Translations under genes and position numbers: made by a program
Part shown: one piece after another, positions 7,063-14,602 of the stretch
Layout: every line of letters starts with the position of its first letter
How positions within the stretch are numbered: position 1 is the first letter of the stretch
Source: an uncultured Clostridia bacterium
GTDB lineage: Bacteria; Bacillota; Clostridia; Lachnospirales; Anaerotignaceae
Direction of reading: 5' to 3'
Length of the DNA stretch: 26,979 nt
Assembly (NCBI GenBank): GCA_947036475.1
Contig: CAMQRG010000005.1
Location: forward strand, 1-26,979
The notes under the pieces: model-generated
What the model saw: only the letters and a program-made list of their open reading frames with translations
Told to the model about the DNA's origin: nothing
Databases searched by the model: none

Positions 7063-9180
7063 ATGTATGTAATCAAAAAGGACAATACCCATGAGGCGTG
7101 GAATGTGCAGAAAGTCGTGGTTGCGGTCAACAAATCAGCTTACCGCGCGCTGGTCAAATTCACGCCGGAGGAACTGGATTTCATCTGCCAGTTCGTAGAA
7201 GAAAAAGCGCGCTCGTTAGGTAAGGAAGGCATACCTATTGCTGAGATGCACAACATTGTGGAAGGCGCTTTGGAGCGGGTGAAGCCGGAAGTTGCCAAAA
7301 GCTATCGCGATTACCGCAATTATAAACAGGATTTTGTGAGAATGCTGGACGAGGTTTACAAAAAAAGCCAGTCCATTATGTATATTGGAGATAAGGAAAA
7401 CAGTAATACCGACAGCGCGCTCGTTTCGACGAAACGCAGCCTTGTGTTTAACCAGCTGAACAAAGAGCTTTACCAGAAATTTTTCATGACAACGGAGGAA
7501 TTGCAGGCGTGTCGGGACGGATACCTCTATATTCATGATATGTCCGCGCGGCGGGATACCATGAACTGCTGTTTGTTTGACGTGAAATCCGTACTGACGG
7601 GCGGTTTTGAAATGGGCAACCTCTGGTACAATGAGCCTAAAACACTGGAAGTGGCGTTCGACGTCATCGGGGATATCGTGCTTTCGGCGGCAAGCCAGCA
7701 GTACGGCGGCTTTACGGTGCCTTCCGTTGACCAGCTTCTGGAGCCGTTTGCGGAGCGCAGCTATGAAAAGTTTTACCGCCGCTATATTGACCTCGGCCTG
7801 ACGCCGAAAGCGGCGGACAGAGAGGCGATTAAGGACATACGCAAGGACTTTGAACAGGGCTTCCAGGGCTGGGAATATAAATTCAATACGGTTGCGTCCA
7901 GCAGGGGCGATTATCCGTTTATTACAATGACGTTCGGCATTGGTACAGGGAAATTTGCAAAACTGGCGGCAACGCTTATGCTGGAGGTCCGCCGGAAAGG
8001 GCAGGGCAAAAAGAACTGCAAAAAACCTGTACTTTTTCCGAAACTGGTGTTTTTATATGATGAAAAGCTGCATGGCCCCGGCGGGGAATTGGAGGACGTT
8101 TTTGAGGCGGGGATTCTCTGTTCCTCCAAAACGATGTACCCTGACTGGCTTTCCCTTTCGGGCGAAGGCTATGTGGCGGAGATGTACCAGAAATATGGCG
8201 CGGTTGTCAGCCCTATGGGGTGCAGGGCGTTCCTTTCTCCATGGTTTGAGCGGGGCGGCATGGAGCCTGCCGATGCGGCGGACAAGCCTGTATTTGTCGG
8301 GCGGTTCAATATTGGCGTCGTCAGCCTGCACCTGCCGATGATTTACGCAAGGGCAAAGCAGGAAAGCCGACCGTTCTATGAGGTTTTGGACTATTATCTG
8401 GAACTGATACGGCAGCTGCATATCCGTACCTATGCCTATCTGGGGGAGATGCGCGCATCTACGAACCCGCTGGCTTACTGCGAGGGAGGCTTTTACGGCG
8501 GGCATCTGGGGATACATGACAAAATCAAGCCCCTGCTGAAAGCGGCAACGGCTTCTTTCGGCATTACCGCGCTGAATGAATTGCAGGAACTGCACAATGG
8601 GAAATCGCTTGTGGAGGACGGGCAGTTTGCCATTGACACATTGCAGCACATCAATGATAAAATAAACGAATACAAACAGGCGGACGGCAACCTGTATGCC
8701 ATTTACGGTACGCCTGCCGAAAGCCTTTGCGGCCTGCAGGTAACGCAGTTCCGCAAAAAATACGGCATTGTGGAAAATGTTTCTGACCGGCCGTATGTCA
8801 GCAACAGCTTTCACTGCCATGTGACGGAGGATATTTCGCCAATCGAAAAGCAGGATTTGGAAAAACGCTTCTGGGATTTATCCAACGGCGGGAAAATACA
8901 GTATGTCAAATACCCGATAGATTATAATTTGGACGCAATACGCACGCTGGTGCGCCGGGCGATGAAAATGGGTTTTTACGAAGGTGTGAATCTCTCTCTT
9001 GCCTACTGCGACGACTGCGGGCATCAGGAGCTGGAAATGGACGTCTGCCCGAAATGCGGAAGCAAGAACCTGACGAAAATCGAGCGTATGAACGGCTACC
9101 TTTCGTATTCAAGAGTAAAGGGCGATACGCGGCTGAATGACGCAAAAATGGCGGAGATTGCGGAAAGGAAAAGTATGTGA
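7063..9180 (+). CDS. nrdD: Anaerobic ribonucleoside-triphosphate reductase (705 aa)
   Basis: The class III ribonucleotide reductase, which makes deoxyribonucleotides from ribonucleoside triphosphates without oxygen. Residues 1 to about 95 form the ATP-cone regulatory domain (MYVIKKDNTHEAWNVQKVV). The glycyl-radical barrel carries the active-site cysteines in NCCLFDVKSVL (Cys169/Cys170) and PMGCRAF (Cys387). Two CxxC pairs near the C-terminus (CDDC and CPKC) bind the structural zinc. The radical-bearing glycine is Gly678 in RMNGYLS. Length and motif order are full. CAGGAGGG stands before the ATG. The stop overlaps the nrdG start, as expected for a reductase and its activase. Upstream NrdR boxes and a leader hairpin suggest two control layers. 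Confidence 0.97.
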   Translation: MYVIKKDNTHEAWNVQKVVVAVNKSAYRALVKFTPEELDFICQFVEEKARSLGKEGIPIAEMHNIVEGALERVKPEVAKSYRDYRNYKQDFVRMLDEVYKKSQSIMYIGDKENSNTDSALVSTKRSLVFNQLNKELYQKFFMTTEELQACRDGYLYIHDMSARRDTMNCCLFDVKSVLTGGFEMGNLWYNEPKTLEVAFDVIGDIVLSAASQQYGGFTVPSVDQLLEPFAERSYEKFYRRYIDLGLTPKAADREAIKDIRKDFEQGFQGWEYKFNTVASSRGDYPFITMTFGIGTGKFAKLAATLMLEVRRKGQGKKNCKKPVLFPKLVFLYDEKLHGPGGELEDVFEAGILCSSKTMYPDWLSLSGEGYVAEMYQKYGAVVSPMGCRAFLSPWFERGGMEPADAADKPVFVGRFNIGVVSLHLPMIYARAKQESRPFYEVLDYYLELIRQLHIRTYAYLGEMRASTNPLAYCEGGFYGGHLGIHDKIKPLLKAATASFGITALNELQELHNGKSLVEDGQFAIDTLQHINDKINEYKQADGNLYAIYGTPAESLCGLQVTQFRKKYGIVENVSDRPYVSNSFHCHVTEDISPIEKQDLEKRFWDLSNGGKIQYVKYPIDYNLDAIRTLVRRAMKMGFYEGVNLSLAYCDDCGHQELEMDVCPKCGSKNLTKIERMNGYLSYSRVKGDTRLNDAKMAEIAERKSM

Positions 9181-9674
9181 TGCGGTACCATAATATTACA
9201 ACGGACGATATGCTCAATGGCGAAGGGCTGCGGACGGTGCTCTGGACGGCGGGCTGCGGGCACCGGTGCAAAGGCTGCCAGAATCCTGTGACATGGGACC
9301 CGGAGGGAGGGCTGCCGTTTGACGAAGCCGCGGAGGACGAGCTTTTTGTAAAGCTGGGAAAGGATTATATCAGCGGGCTGACGTTCAGCGGCGGCGACCC
9401 GCTTTTTCCCGCCAGCCGCGCAGAAGTGGAACGGCTGGCAGAAAAGGCGAAACGGCTCTTTCCGGAAAAGGATATCTGGCTTTATACGGGTTACCGCTGG
9501 GAAGAAATCAGCGCACTGCCGTTGATGGCGCATATTGATGTGCTGGTGGACGGAAAATTTATGGAGGATTTGAAGGACAGCAAGCTGCACTGGAAAGGCA
9601 GCTTCAACCAGAGAATCATAGATGTGCAGAAATCCCTGAAAAACAGTGCTCTTTATTTTTACACAGCGGAATAA
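9180..9674 (+). CDS. nrdG: Anaerobic NTP-reductase activating protein, radical SAM (164 aa)
   Basis: The [4Fe-4S] radical S-adenosylmethionine activase that places the glycyl radical on NrdD. The cluster motif CxxxCxxC is Cys26, Cys30 and Cys33 (CGHRCKGC), followed by the NPVTWD motif usual for NrdG. LTFSGGDPL holds the SAM-binding GGDP (GGE-type) motif, and DVLVDGKF.EDLKD near the C-terminus is also family-typical. I chose the ATG at 9180, giving the common MRYHNIT start, about 10 bases after AAGGA. A GTG at 9177 is one codon earlier and overlaps the nrdD stop, so cannot be excluded. It is co-transcribed and coupled with nrdD. Confidence 0.95.
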   Translation: MRYHNITTDDMLNGEGLRTVLWTAGCGHRCKGCQNPVTWDPEGGLPFDEAAEDELFVKLGKDYISGLTFSGGDPLFPASRAEVERLAEKAKRLFPEKDIWLYTGYRWEEISALPLMAHIDVLVDGKFMEDLKDSKLHWKGSFNQRIIDVQKSLKNSALYFYTAE

Positions 9675-9736
9675 CGCATTGTATGAAACAGAAACGGGAA
9701 ACTTCCGGCGGGCCGTATGATTTTGCATCCGAAAAG

Positions 9737-9794
9737 GCACACTGTAAAGAAAAAGAAAATTTTTCTTGCTTATCCCGGAACAGTGTGCTATACT
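9737..9794 (+). promoter_or_regulatory. Promoter of the riboswitch-ATPase unit, with a bracketing inverted repeat
   Basis: TTGCTT (9766-9771) and TATACT (9789-9794) are 17 bases apart, a good sigma-A promoter about 10 bases before the riboswitch. GCACACTGT (9737-9745) and ACAGTGTGC (9780-9788) form a perfect 9-bp inverted repeat that encloses the -35 box and abuts the -10 box. An inner repeat pairs 9747-9754 with 9760-9767. The outer repeat could be an operator or part of a transcript-end hairpin for nrdDG. Confidence 0.65.
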
Positions 9795-9802
9795 CTATAC
9801 CA

Positions 9803-9916
9803 ATAAAAGGGAGTAGCTTGGCGCGGTTCGCGCTTTCGGCGTTCGTCATCACGGCTTTGGCCCGGACGCCGCCCTTCAAAGGCCTTTTGGCTGTTCGAGG
9901 AAAGCAAGACTTTTAT
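9803..9916 (+). promoter_or_regulatory. yybP-ykoY (manganese) riboswitch aptamer
   Basis: A manganese-sensing RNA of the yybP-ykoY class. The conserved first internal-loop segment AAGGGAGTAGC is at 9807-9817, the second, CGTCATCACGG, is at 9844-9854, and the closing GCAAGACTTTT is at 9904-9914. The helix that closes the aptamer pairs ATAAAAG (9803-9809) with CTTTTAT (9910-9916). That 3' strand also overlaps the downstream terminator stem, so metal binding should hold the aptamer closed, block the terminator and switch the ATPase on. The class is known to control manganese exporters, including P-type ATPases. Confidence 0.88.
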
Positions 9917-9953
9917 TGCACAATATTATTTTTGTGCAATGGAAGTCTCTTTT
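9907..9953 (+). terminator. Riboswitch expression-platform terminator
   Basis: AGACTT (9907-9912) pairs with AAGTCT (9943-9948), and inside it ATTGCACAA (9915-9923) pairs with TTGTGCAAT (9932-9940). A short T run follows (9950-9953). Its 5' strand shares bases 9910-9916 with the aptamer closing helix, making the two structures mutually exclusive. Confidence 0.75.
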
Positions 9954-9982
9954 CGTTGCACAGAAGAAGGAGGAGAAAGAAT

Positions 9983-12592
9983 ATGGAAAAACTTTGGACG
10001 AAGAAAAAAGAGGAACTTTTTACCCTGTTTGAAACCGGCGGGCAGGGGCTGGGCGGCGAAGAAGCAGCGGCTCGGCTGGAAAAATACGGTGAAAACAGGC
10101 TGAAGGAAGGGAAACGGAAGGGACTTTTGCGGGTATTTGCGGAGCAGTTTGCAGATTTGCTTGTCGTGATACTGATTGCGGCGGCTGTCATTTCCGCTGT
10201 GACAGGCGGCTGGGAAGGAACAATTGTCATCATTGCTGTGCTGATATTGAACGCTATACTGGGTACGGTACAGCATTTTAAAGCGCAGAAATCTCTGGAC
10301 AGCCTGAAAGCAATGTCCGCGCCGCATGCAAGAGTTATGCGGGACGGGGAAAAACTGGAAATCCCTGCCGCAATGCTCGTGCCGGGAGATATTCTCATGC
10401 TGGAGGCAGGGGACGTTGCTGCAGCAGACGGGCGGATACTGGAAAACCACTCTTTGCAGGTCAACGAAAGCGCGCTGACAGGCGAATCGGAGAATGTCAA
10501 CAAAACAGACGGGGAGATTTCGGAGGAGGAACTGCCTCTGGGGGACAGGCTGAATATGGTTTACAGCGGCTCTCTGGTTTCCTATGGGCGTGCCGTTGTG
10601 CTGGTGACGGCAACAGGTATGGATACGGAAATGGGGAAAATCGCGCATTTAATGGAATCCGCGCAGGAAAAGGCGACACCCCTCCAGCGCAGTCTGGACG
10701 ATTTTTCAAAAAAACTCTCCATAATCATTCTGGCGGTCTGTGCTGTGGTGTTCGCGCTGGGCGTATGGCGGGGCATGGGCATGGGCGGCGCACTGATGTT
10801 TGCCGTTGCGCTGGCTGTGGCGGCAATTCCGGAGGCGCTCAGTTCCATTGTAACAATTGGGCTGGCAATCGGCACGCAGAAAATGGCGAAGGAAAACGCT
10901 ATTATCAAAAACCTGAGGGCTGTGGAAAGTCTGGGCTGTGTTTCTGTTATCTGCTCCGATAAAACTGGCACGCTGACGCAGAACCGCATGACGGTGCAGA
11001 AAGCCTTTGCGGACGGGCGAGAATGGGAGGCTGACGAAGCGGGAACGAAGGAAAACAGCATTTTGCGGGAAATGATAACGGCAGGCGCACTCTGCAACGA
11101 TGGTTCATTGCGGGGGGAAACACAGATTGGCGACCCGACGGAAACCGCCCTGCTGACATTCTGCCGTCAAAGCGGGGGAAATGAGGAAGAAATCCGCAAG
11201 GCACACCCGAGAATGGGGGAACTGCCTTTTGATTCCGACAGAAAACTGATGTCTACCCTGCATGAAATCGGCAGAAGGACGCTGCTTTTGACAAAAGGCG
11301 CGCCGGACGTTCTGCTGGGGCGGTGCGGCATGGTAAAAACAGAAGCGGGGACGGCTGAAATGACGGACGCTTTACGGGAGGAAATACAGCGGCAGAACAG
11401 CGCGTTTTCTTCACAGGGACTTCGCGTGCTGGCGTTTGCAGAAAAGGAATGGGGCGGCGGCGCGCTTTCTTTGGAGGCAGAGAACGGCTTGACGTTCCTT
11501 GGGCTGATAGCTATGATGGACCCGCCGAGAGAGGAATCGGCAGCGGCTGTGGCAGACTGTGTGCGTGCCGGTATCCGTCCTGTGATGATTACGGGCGACC
11601 ATAAAGTAACGGCTTCGGCAATCGCCCGGCAGATTGGCATACTGCGGGAAGGCGGCAGGGCACTGGAGGGGGCGGAACTGGAACGCATGAGCGATAAAGA
11701 ACTGCGGGAGCAGGTGGAGGAAATTTCTGTATATGCGCGCGTTTCGCCGGAGCATAAAATCCGCATTGTGCGGGCATGGCAGGAAAACGGGCATATCGCG
11801 GCAATGACGGGCGACGGCGTGAACGATGCGCCCGCACTGAAACAGGCAGATATCGGCATCGCGATGGGCATTACGGGGACGGAGGTTTCCAAAGATGCGG
11901 CGGCGATGATACTGACAGATGATAACTTTGCCACCATCGTGCAGGCGGTCGGGAACGGGCGGAACGTATACCGGAATATTAAAAATTCTATATTGTTTCT
12001 GCTTTCCGGCAATCTGGCGGGGATTCTGGTGGTGTTGTTTACCTCTCTTTTCGGTCTGCCCCTGCCGTTTACGGCGGTACAGCTTCTGTTTATCAACCTG
12101 CTGACGGACAGTCTGCCCGCTCTGGCGGTGAATATGGAAAAGCCGACAGGTGACCTGTTGGGCGAAAAGCCCCGCGATGCTTCGGAAGGAATTCTGACAG
12201 GGGATTTCCTGCGGAGATTGGGCGTGCAGGGCGGCATGATTGCGGCGGCGACAATGGCTAGTTTTTATTCGGGACTGCGGATAAGCGGCGAAATGGCGTG
12301 TACAATGGCGTTTGCGACGCTCTGCATGGCGCGGCTGTTCCATGGGTTCAACTGCCGGGGGAGCCGTTCTGTGTTCCACCTGCCGGGCAACCTTTACAGC
12401 ATTGGGGCGTTTGCGGTCGGCGTGCTGTTCCTGATGGCTGTGCTTCTGATTCCAGGACTGCATGGGCTGTTTGACATCAGCAACGCTTTGACAGGCGCAG
12501 ATATTTGGAAGATTATCGGGTTTGCGTTCCTGCCGACGGCGGCTGTGCAGATTTTGCGGGTTCTGCGGGAAGGAAAGCGGAAAGCGGCTTGA
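9983..12592 (+). CDS. P2-type cation-transporting ATPase, probable Mn2+ exporter (869 aa)
   Basis: A SERCA-like cation pump of the cytoplasmic membrane. An N-terminal cation-ATPase domain precedes about ten membrane helices. The actuator motif TGES is at 166-169, the metal-site IPEAL at 282-286, the phosphorylated Asp326 in DKTGTLT, and the hinge TGDGVNDAP holds Asp611 and Asp615. NLLTDSLPA in helix 6 matches the SERCA NLVTDGLPA site II. In helix 5, where SERCA has NVGE, this protein has NLAG, so the site I glutamate is missing and one transported ion per cycle is likely. I start at the ATG at 9983 after AAGGAGGAG; the open frame runs 100 codons further upstream but covers the riboswitch. Sequence alone would say calcium; the riboswitch argues for manganese export, perhaps with calcium. 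Confidence 0.9.
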   Translation: MEKLWTKKKEELFTLFETGGQGLGGEEAAARLEKYGENRLKEGKRKGLLRVFAEQFADLLVVILIAAAVISAVTGGWEGTIVIIAVLILNAILGTVQHFKAQKSLDSLKAMSAPHARVMRDGEKLEIPAAMLVPGDILMLEAGDVAAADGRILENHSLQVNESALTGESENVNKTDGEISEEELPLGDRLNMVYSGSLVSYGRAVVLVTATGMDTEMGKIAHLMESAQEKATPLQRSLDDFSKKLSIIILAVCAVVFALGVWRGMGMGGALMFAVALAVAAIPEALSSIVTIGLAIGTQKMAKENAIIKNLRAVESLGCVSVICSDKTGTLTQNRMTVQKAFADGREWEADEAGTKENSILREMITAGALCNDGSLRGETQIGDPTETALLTFCRQSGGNEEEIRKAHPRMGELPFDSDRKLMSTLHEIGRRTLLLTKGAPDVLLGRCGMVKTEAGTAEMTDALREEIQRQNSAFSSQGLRVLAFAEKEWGGGALSLEAENGLTFLGLIAMMDPPREESAAAVADCVRAGIRPVMITGDHKVTASAIARQIGILREGGRALEGAELERMSDKELREQVEEISVYARVSPEHKIRIVRAWQENGHIAAMTGDGVNDAPALKQADIGIAMGITGTEVSKDAAAMILTDDNFATIVQAVGNGRNVYRNIKNSILFLLSGNLAGILVVLFTSLFGLPLPFTAVQLLFINLLTDSLPALAVNMEKPTGDLLGEKPRDASEGILTGDFLRRLGVQGGMIAAATMASFYSGLRISGEMACTMAFATLCMARLFHGFNCRGSRSVFHLPGNLYSIGAFAVGVLFLMAVLLIPGLHGLFDISNALTGADIWKIIGFAFLPTAAVQILRVLREGKRKAA

Positions 12593-12657
12593 TGGATATA
12601 AAGGGGGTAGATTTGAGGACAAAAAATAAGTACAGGATATGGAACGGTAACAAGCAG

Positions 12658-12695
12658 GGCGGCGGGATAGTTTATACCTATCACCGCCGCCATGT
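12658..12695 (+). terminator. Terminator after the cation ATPase
   Basis: GGCGGCGG plus GATAG (12658-12670) pairs with CTATC plus CCGCCGCC (12678-12691): 13 base pairs with one bulged A and a 7-base loop. The following T run is short (ATGTTTT), but the stem is very stable. Confidence 0.65.
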
Positions 12696-12742
12696 TTTGA
12701 GCTTGATAAACTGGAATTACATATACATAGACCCATATGCCT

Positions 12743-13120
12743 TTAGAAGTATACAAAACCATAGAGAAAAACAGCAGTAATCAAAACTTGGGCTAAAGTT
12801 AAAAGTGCCATTTTCCACTCTTCTGGAACATAACCTAATACCACTCTGTTCCAAATTGAAACAATGAAAAAGTAAACGAGAAAACAGATTATTGCACCTA
12901 AAGACGCTTTTAATATTCCGTGTTGTGCGATTTGCCGTAAAAGGTATTGATAGCCCTCAAAAACGAATACGACTGGCGAAGCGGAATGGCAGGCACCTAT
13001 AATGATACTGAAAATTGGTCTTCCTGTGTTCTCAATTAAAGAGCAAATTATCATAAAAGCGTAAAAGAGCTGGCAAGCGACAAAAAGAATTCCTAACACG
13101 ATTGCAATCCAATGAAGCAT
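12743..13120 (-). CDS. Unrecognised multi-pass membrane protein (125 aa)
   Basis: I do not recognise the family. The start is the ATG giving MLHWIAIVLGILF, because AGAAAGGAG lies seven bases upstream and a good promoter follows; the longer open frame would run into the leader. About four hydrophobic stretches are visible at residues 3-28, 35-52, 70-93 and 103-125, with few charged residues between them. No cysteine pair, zinc motif or transporter signature is visible. The coding sequence is clearly more AT-rich than its neighbours. It is a single-gene unit convergent with the cation ATPase, which may mean a late insertion of foreign origin. Function unknown. Confidence 0.7.
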   Translation of the reverse strand: MLHWIAIVLGILFVACQLFYAFMIICSLIENTGRPIFSIIIGACHSASPVVFVFEGYQYLLRQIAQHGILKASLGAIICFLVYFFIVSIWNRVVLGYVPEEWKMALLTLAQVLITAVFLYGFVYF

Positions 13121-13168
13121 GTAACCACTCCTTTCTAACCCGATTTTGTCAGTCAGTTTGTTGACCCA

Positions 13169-13197
13169 AGTATAGCACATCTATCTGCCGTTAACAA
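13169..13197 (-). promoter_or_regulatory. Promoter of the small membrane protein gene
   Basis: On the minus strand TTGTTA (13192-13197) and TATACT (13169-13174) have a 17-base spacer, about 50 bases before the start codon at 13120. Confidence 0.7.
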
Positions 13198-13254
13198 TTT
13201 CCGTTCTATGTCCGTTCCGACTATCCAGATGTAAGGGGACGAATAGTATTTTAT

Positions 13255-14598
13255 TTACATTCCGGCAACATCCAGCCCGCGCACAAGTACGGACGGGGAG
13301 CCTTTCCCTCCGGAACTGAAATACATATCATTCGCGACATCTTCAATATCTTCCAGCAGACGGTAGAAATTTCCCGCTATGGTAATCTGCTCTACAGGCC
13401 GCCCGAGTTTCCCGTTTTCTATAAGAAAGCCGCTTGCGGAAAGCGAAAAATCGCCGGATACGGTATTCGTGCCTGCGTGCAGACCCATGAGGTCGGTGAT
13501 GAAAAGCCCGTTTTGGAGGGCTTCAAACAACTCGTCCCGGCTTTTCGAGCCTTTTTGCAGATAGAAGTTGGTGCAGGCTGTTTTGACGGGCGCGGTCAGG
13601 GCGGCTTTAAAGCCGTTTCCGGTTGATTCCACGCCGTCTGCTTTTGCGGATTTCCGGTTATACAGGAATGTACGCAGTGTACCGTTTTCGATTACAGCTT
13701 TATTTTTGCCGGAAACGCCTTCGCTGTCGAATGGTGTGGAGGCATATCCGCCGGACAGGAGTGCATCGTCCCGCAGTGTGACAGCGGTGGAGGCAATATT
13801 CTGCCCCAGTTTTCCGTCCAGAAGGGAAAAGCCTTTCTGCACGTTTTCCGCGTAAAATATGCCGCAGAACGCGCCCAGCAGGGCAACCATCGTTTCGCCA
13901 TACAAAACAGCATCGTATTTCCCGCTGAGAACGGAGGCCGCGCCCAACTGCATAGCCGCGCGCCTTGCGGCTTCGCGTCCGGTCTTTTCAGGGTCGAAAC
14001 CGTTCCAGTCCTGGTCTTTCCAGAAATATGAGCCTGTTTTTGTTTCGTCCCCTTTGCGGGCGATTGCGGAAACGAATGCGGTAGCGTAATTTTTAGCAAA
14101 AGAAACGTCCAGCCCGCGGCTGTTGCGGATTGCCGTTTCCACGCGTGCCGTCCCCAGTACGCAGTAATCCAGCAGGGCAACTTCCTCCGCACCGGCAAGC
14201 GCGGCCTGCTCCATGCGCTTTGCCGCGTCTATTTTTTCGCTGACGGACAGCCGTTCCAGTCCTTCATGGATTCCCTGCAAAACAGGATATTCTTTTTCGC
14301 CGGGATAAAGTTCCTCTGCGTCTTCCGGCGGGAGCAGAGCGGCGTTTTCCTTTGCCGCGTTGACAAGGAAAGGAATGGCATCTGCTTTCAGCTGTTCCGT
14401 ATAGGCGTAGCCTGTACGCCCTCCGATATTCCCGCGAAAAGAAACGCCTTCTGTACGGCTGTTTTCATAATGGGAGACTTTACCCTCCAAAACCAGCACT
14501 TCAAAGCTGTCGGCCTGCTGGTAATACGTTTCACAGTCGGTAAAACCTTCTGCCTTTGCGGCTTTTGTCAGCTGTTCTAAAAATTCGTTGCGTTCCAA
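13255..14598 (-). CDS. tldE: TldE/PmbA-type subunit of TldD/TldE protease (447 aa)
   Basis: The non-metal subunit of the heterodimeric TldD/TldE peptidase, which in Escherichia coli matures microcin B17 and degrades unfolded peptides. Family landmarks are the N-terminal SHYENSRTEGVSFRGNIGGRTGYAY-type strand region (split here by two Gly-rich turns), SGKYDAVLYGE in the middle and SGDFSLSASGFLIENGKL with FYRLLEDIEDVANDM near the end. It lacks the HExxxH zinc motif, as TldE proteins do. The start codon is TTG at 14598, four bases after the tldD stop, with GGAAGGGGG upstream; no in-frame ATG gives a complete domain. The last gene of the five-gene minus-strand run. No clear terminator was seen after it. 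Confidence 0.92.
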   Translation of the reverse strand: MERNEFLEQLTKAAKAEGFTDCETYYQQADSFEVLVLEGKVSHYENSRTEGVSFRGNIGGRTGYAYTEQLKADAIPFLVNAAKENAALLPPEDAEELYPGEKEYPVLQGIHEGLERLSVSEKIDAAKRMEQAALAGAEEVALLDYCVLGTARVETAIRNSRGLDVSFAKNYATAFVSAIARKGDETKTGSYFWKDQDWNGFDPEKTGREAARRAAMQLGAASVLSGKYDAVLYGETMVALLGAFCGIFYAENVQKGFSLLDGKLGQNIASTAVTLRDDALLSGGYASTPFDSEGVSGKNKAVIENGTLRTFLYNRKSAKADGVESTGNGFKAALTAPVKTACTNFYLQKGSKSRDELFEALQNGLFITDLMGLHAGTNTVSGDFSLSASGFLIENGKLGRPVEQITIAGNFYRLLEDIEDVANDMYFSSGGKGSPSVLVRGLDVAGM

Positions 14599-14602
14599 AG
14601 TA

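Noticed and set aside
9683..9982. 100-codon N-terminal extension of the cation ATPase frame
   Set aside because: It covers the promoter, the riboswitch and its terminator, and the ATG at 9983 has AAGGAGGAG and begins the normal N-terminal domain.
11411..12736. 441-codon minus-strand frame opposite the ATPase
   Set aside because: Antisense shadow of a confirmed gene; the protein is rich in His, Arg, Cys and Gln with no domain pattern.
12592..12780. 62-codon open frame after the ATPase (ATG overlapping the stop)
   Set aside because: It contains the terminator hairpin, runs into the convergent gene, and its protein has low-complexity, non-family composition.
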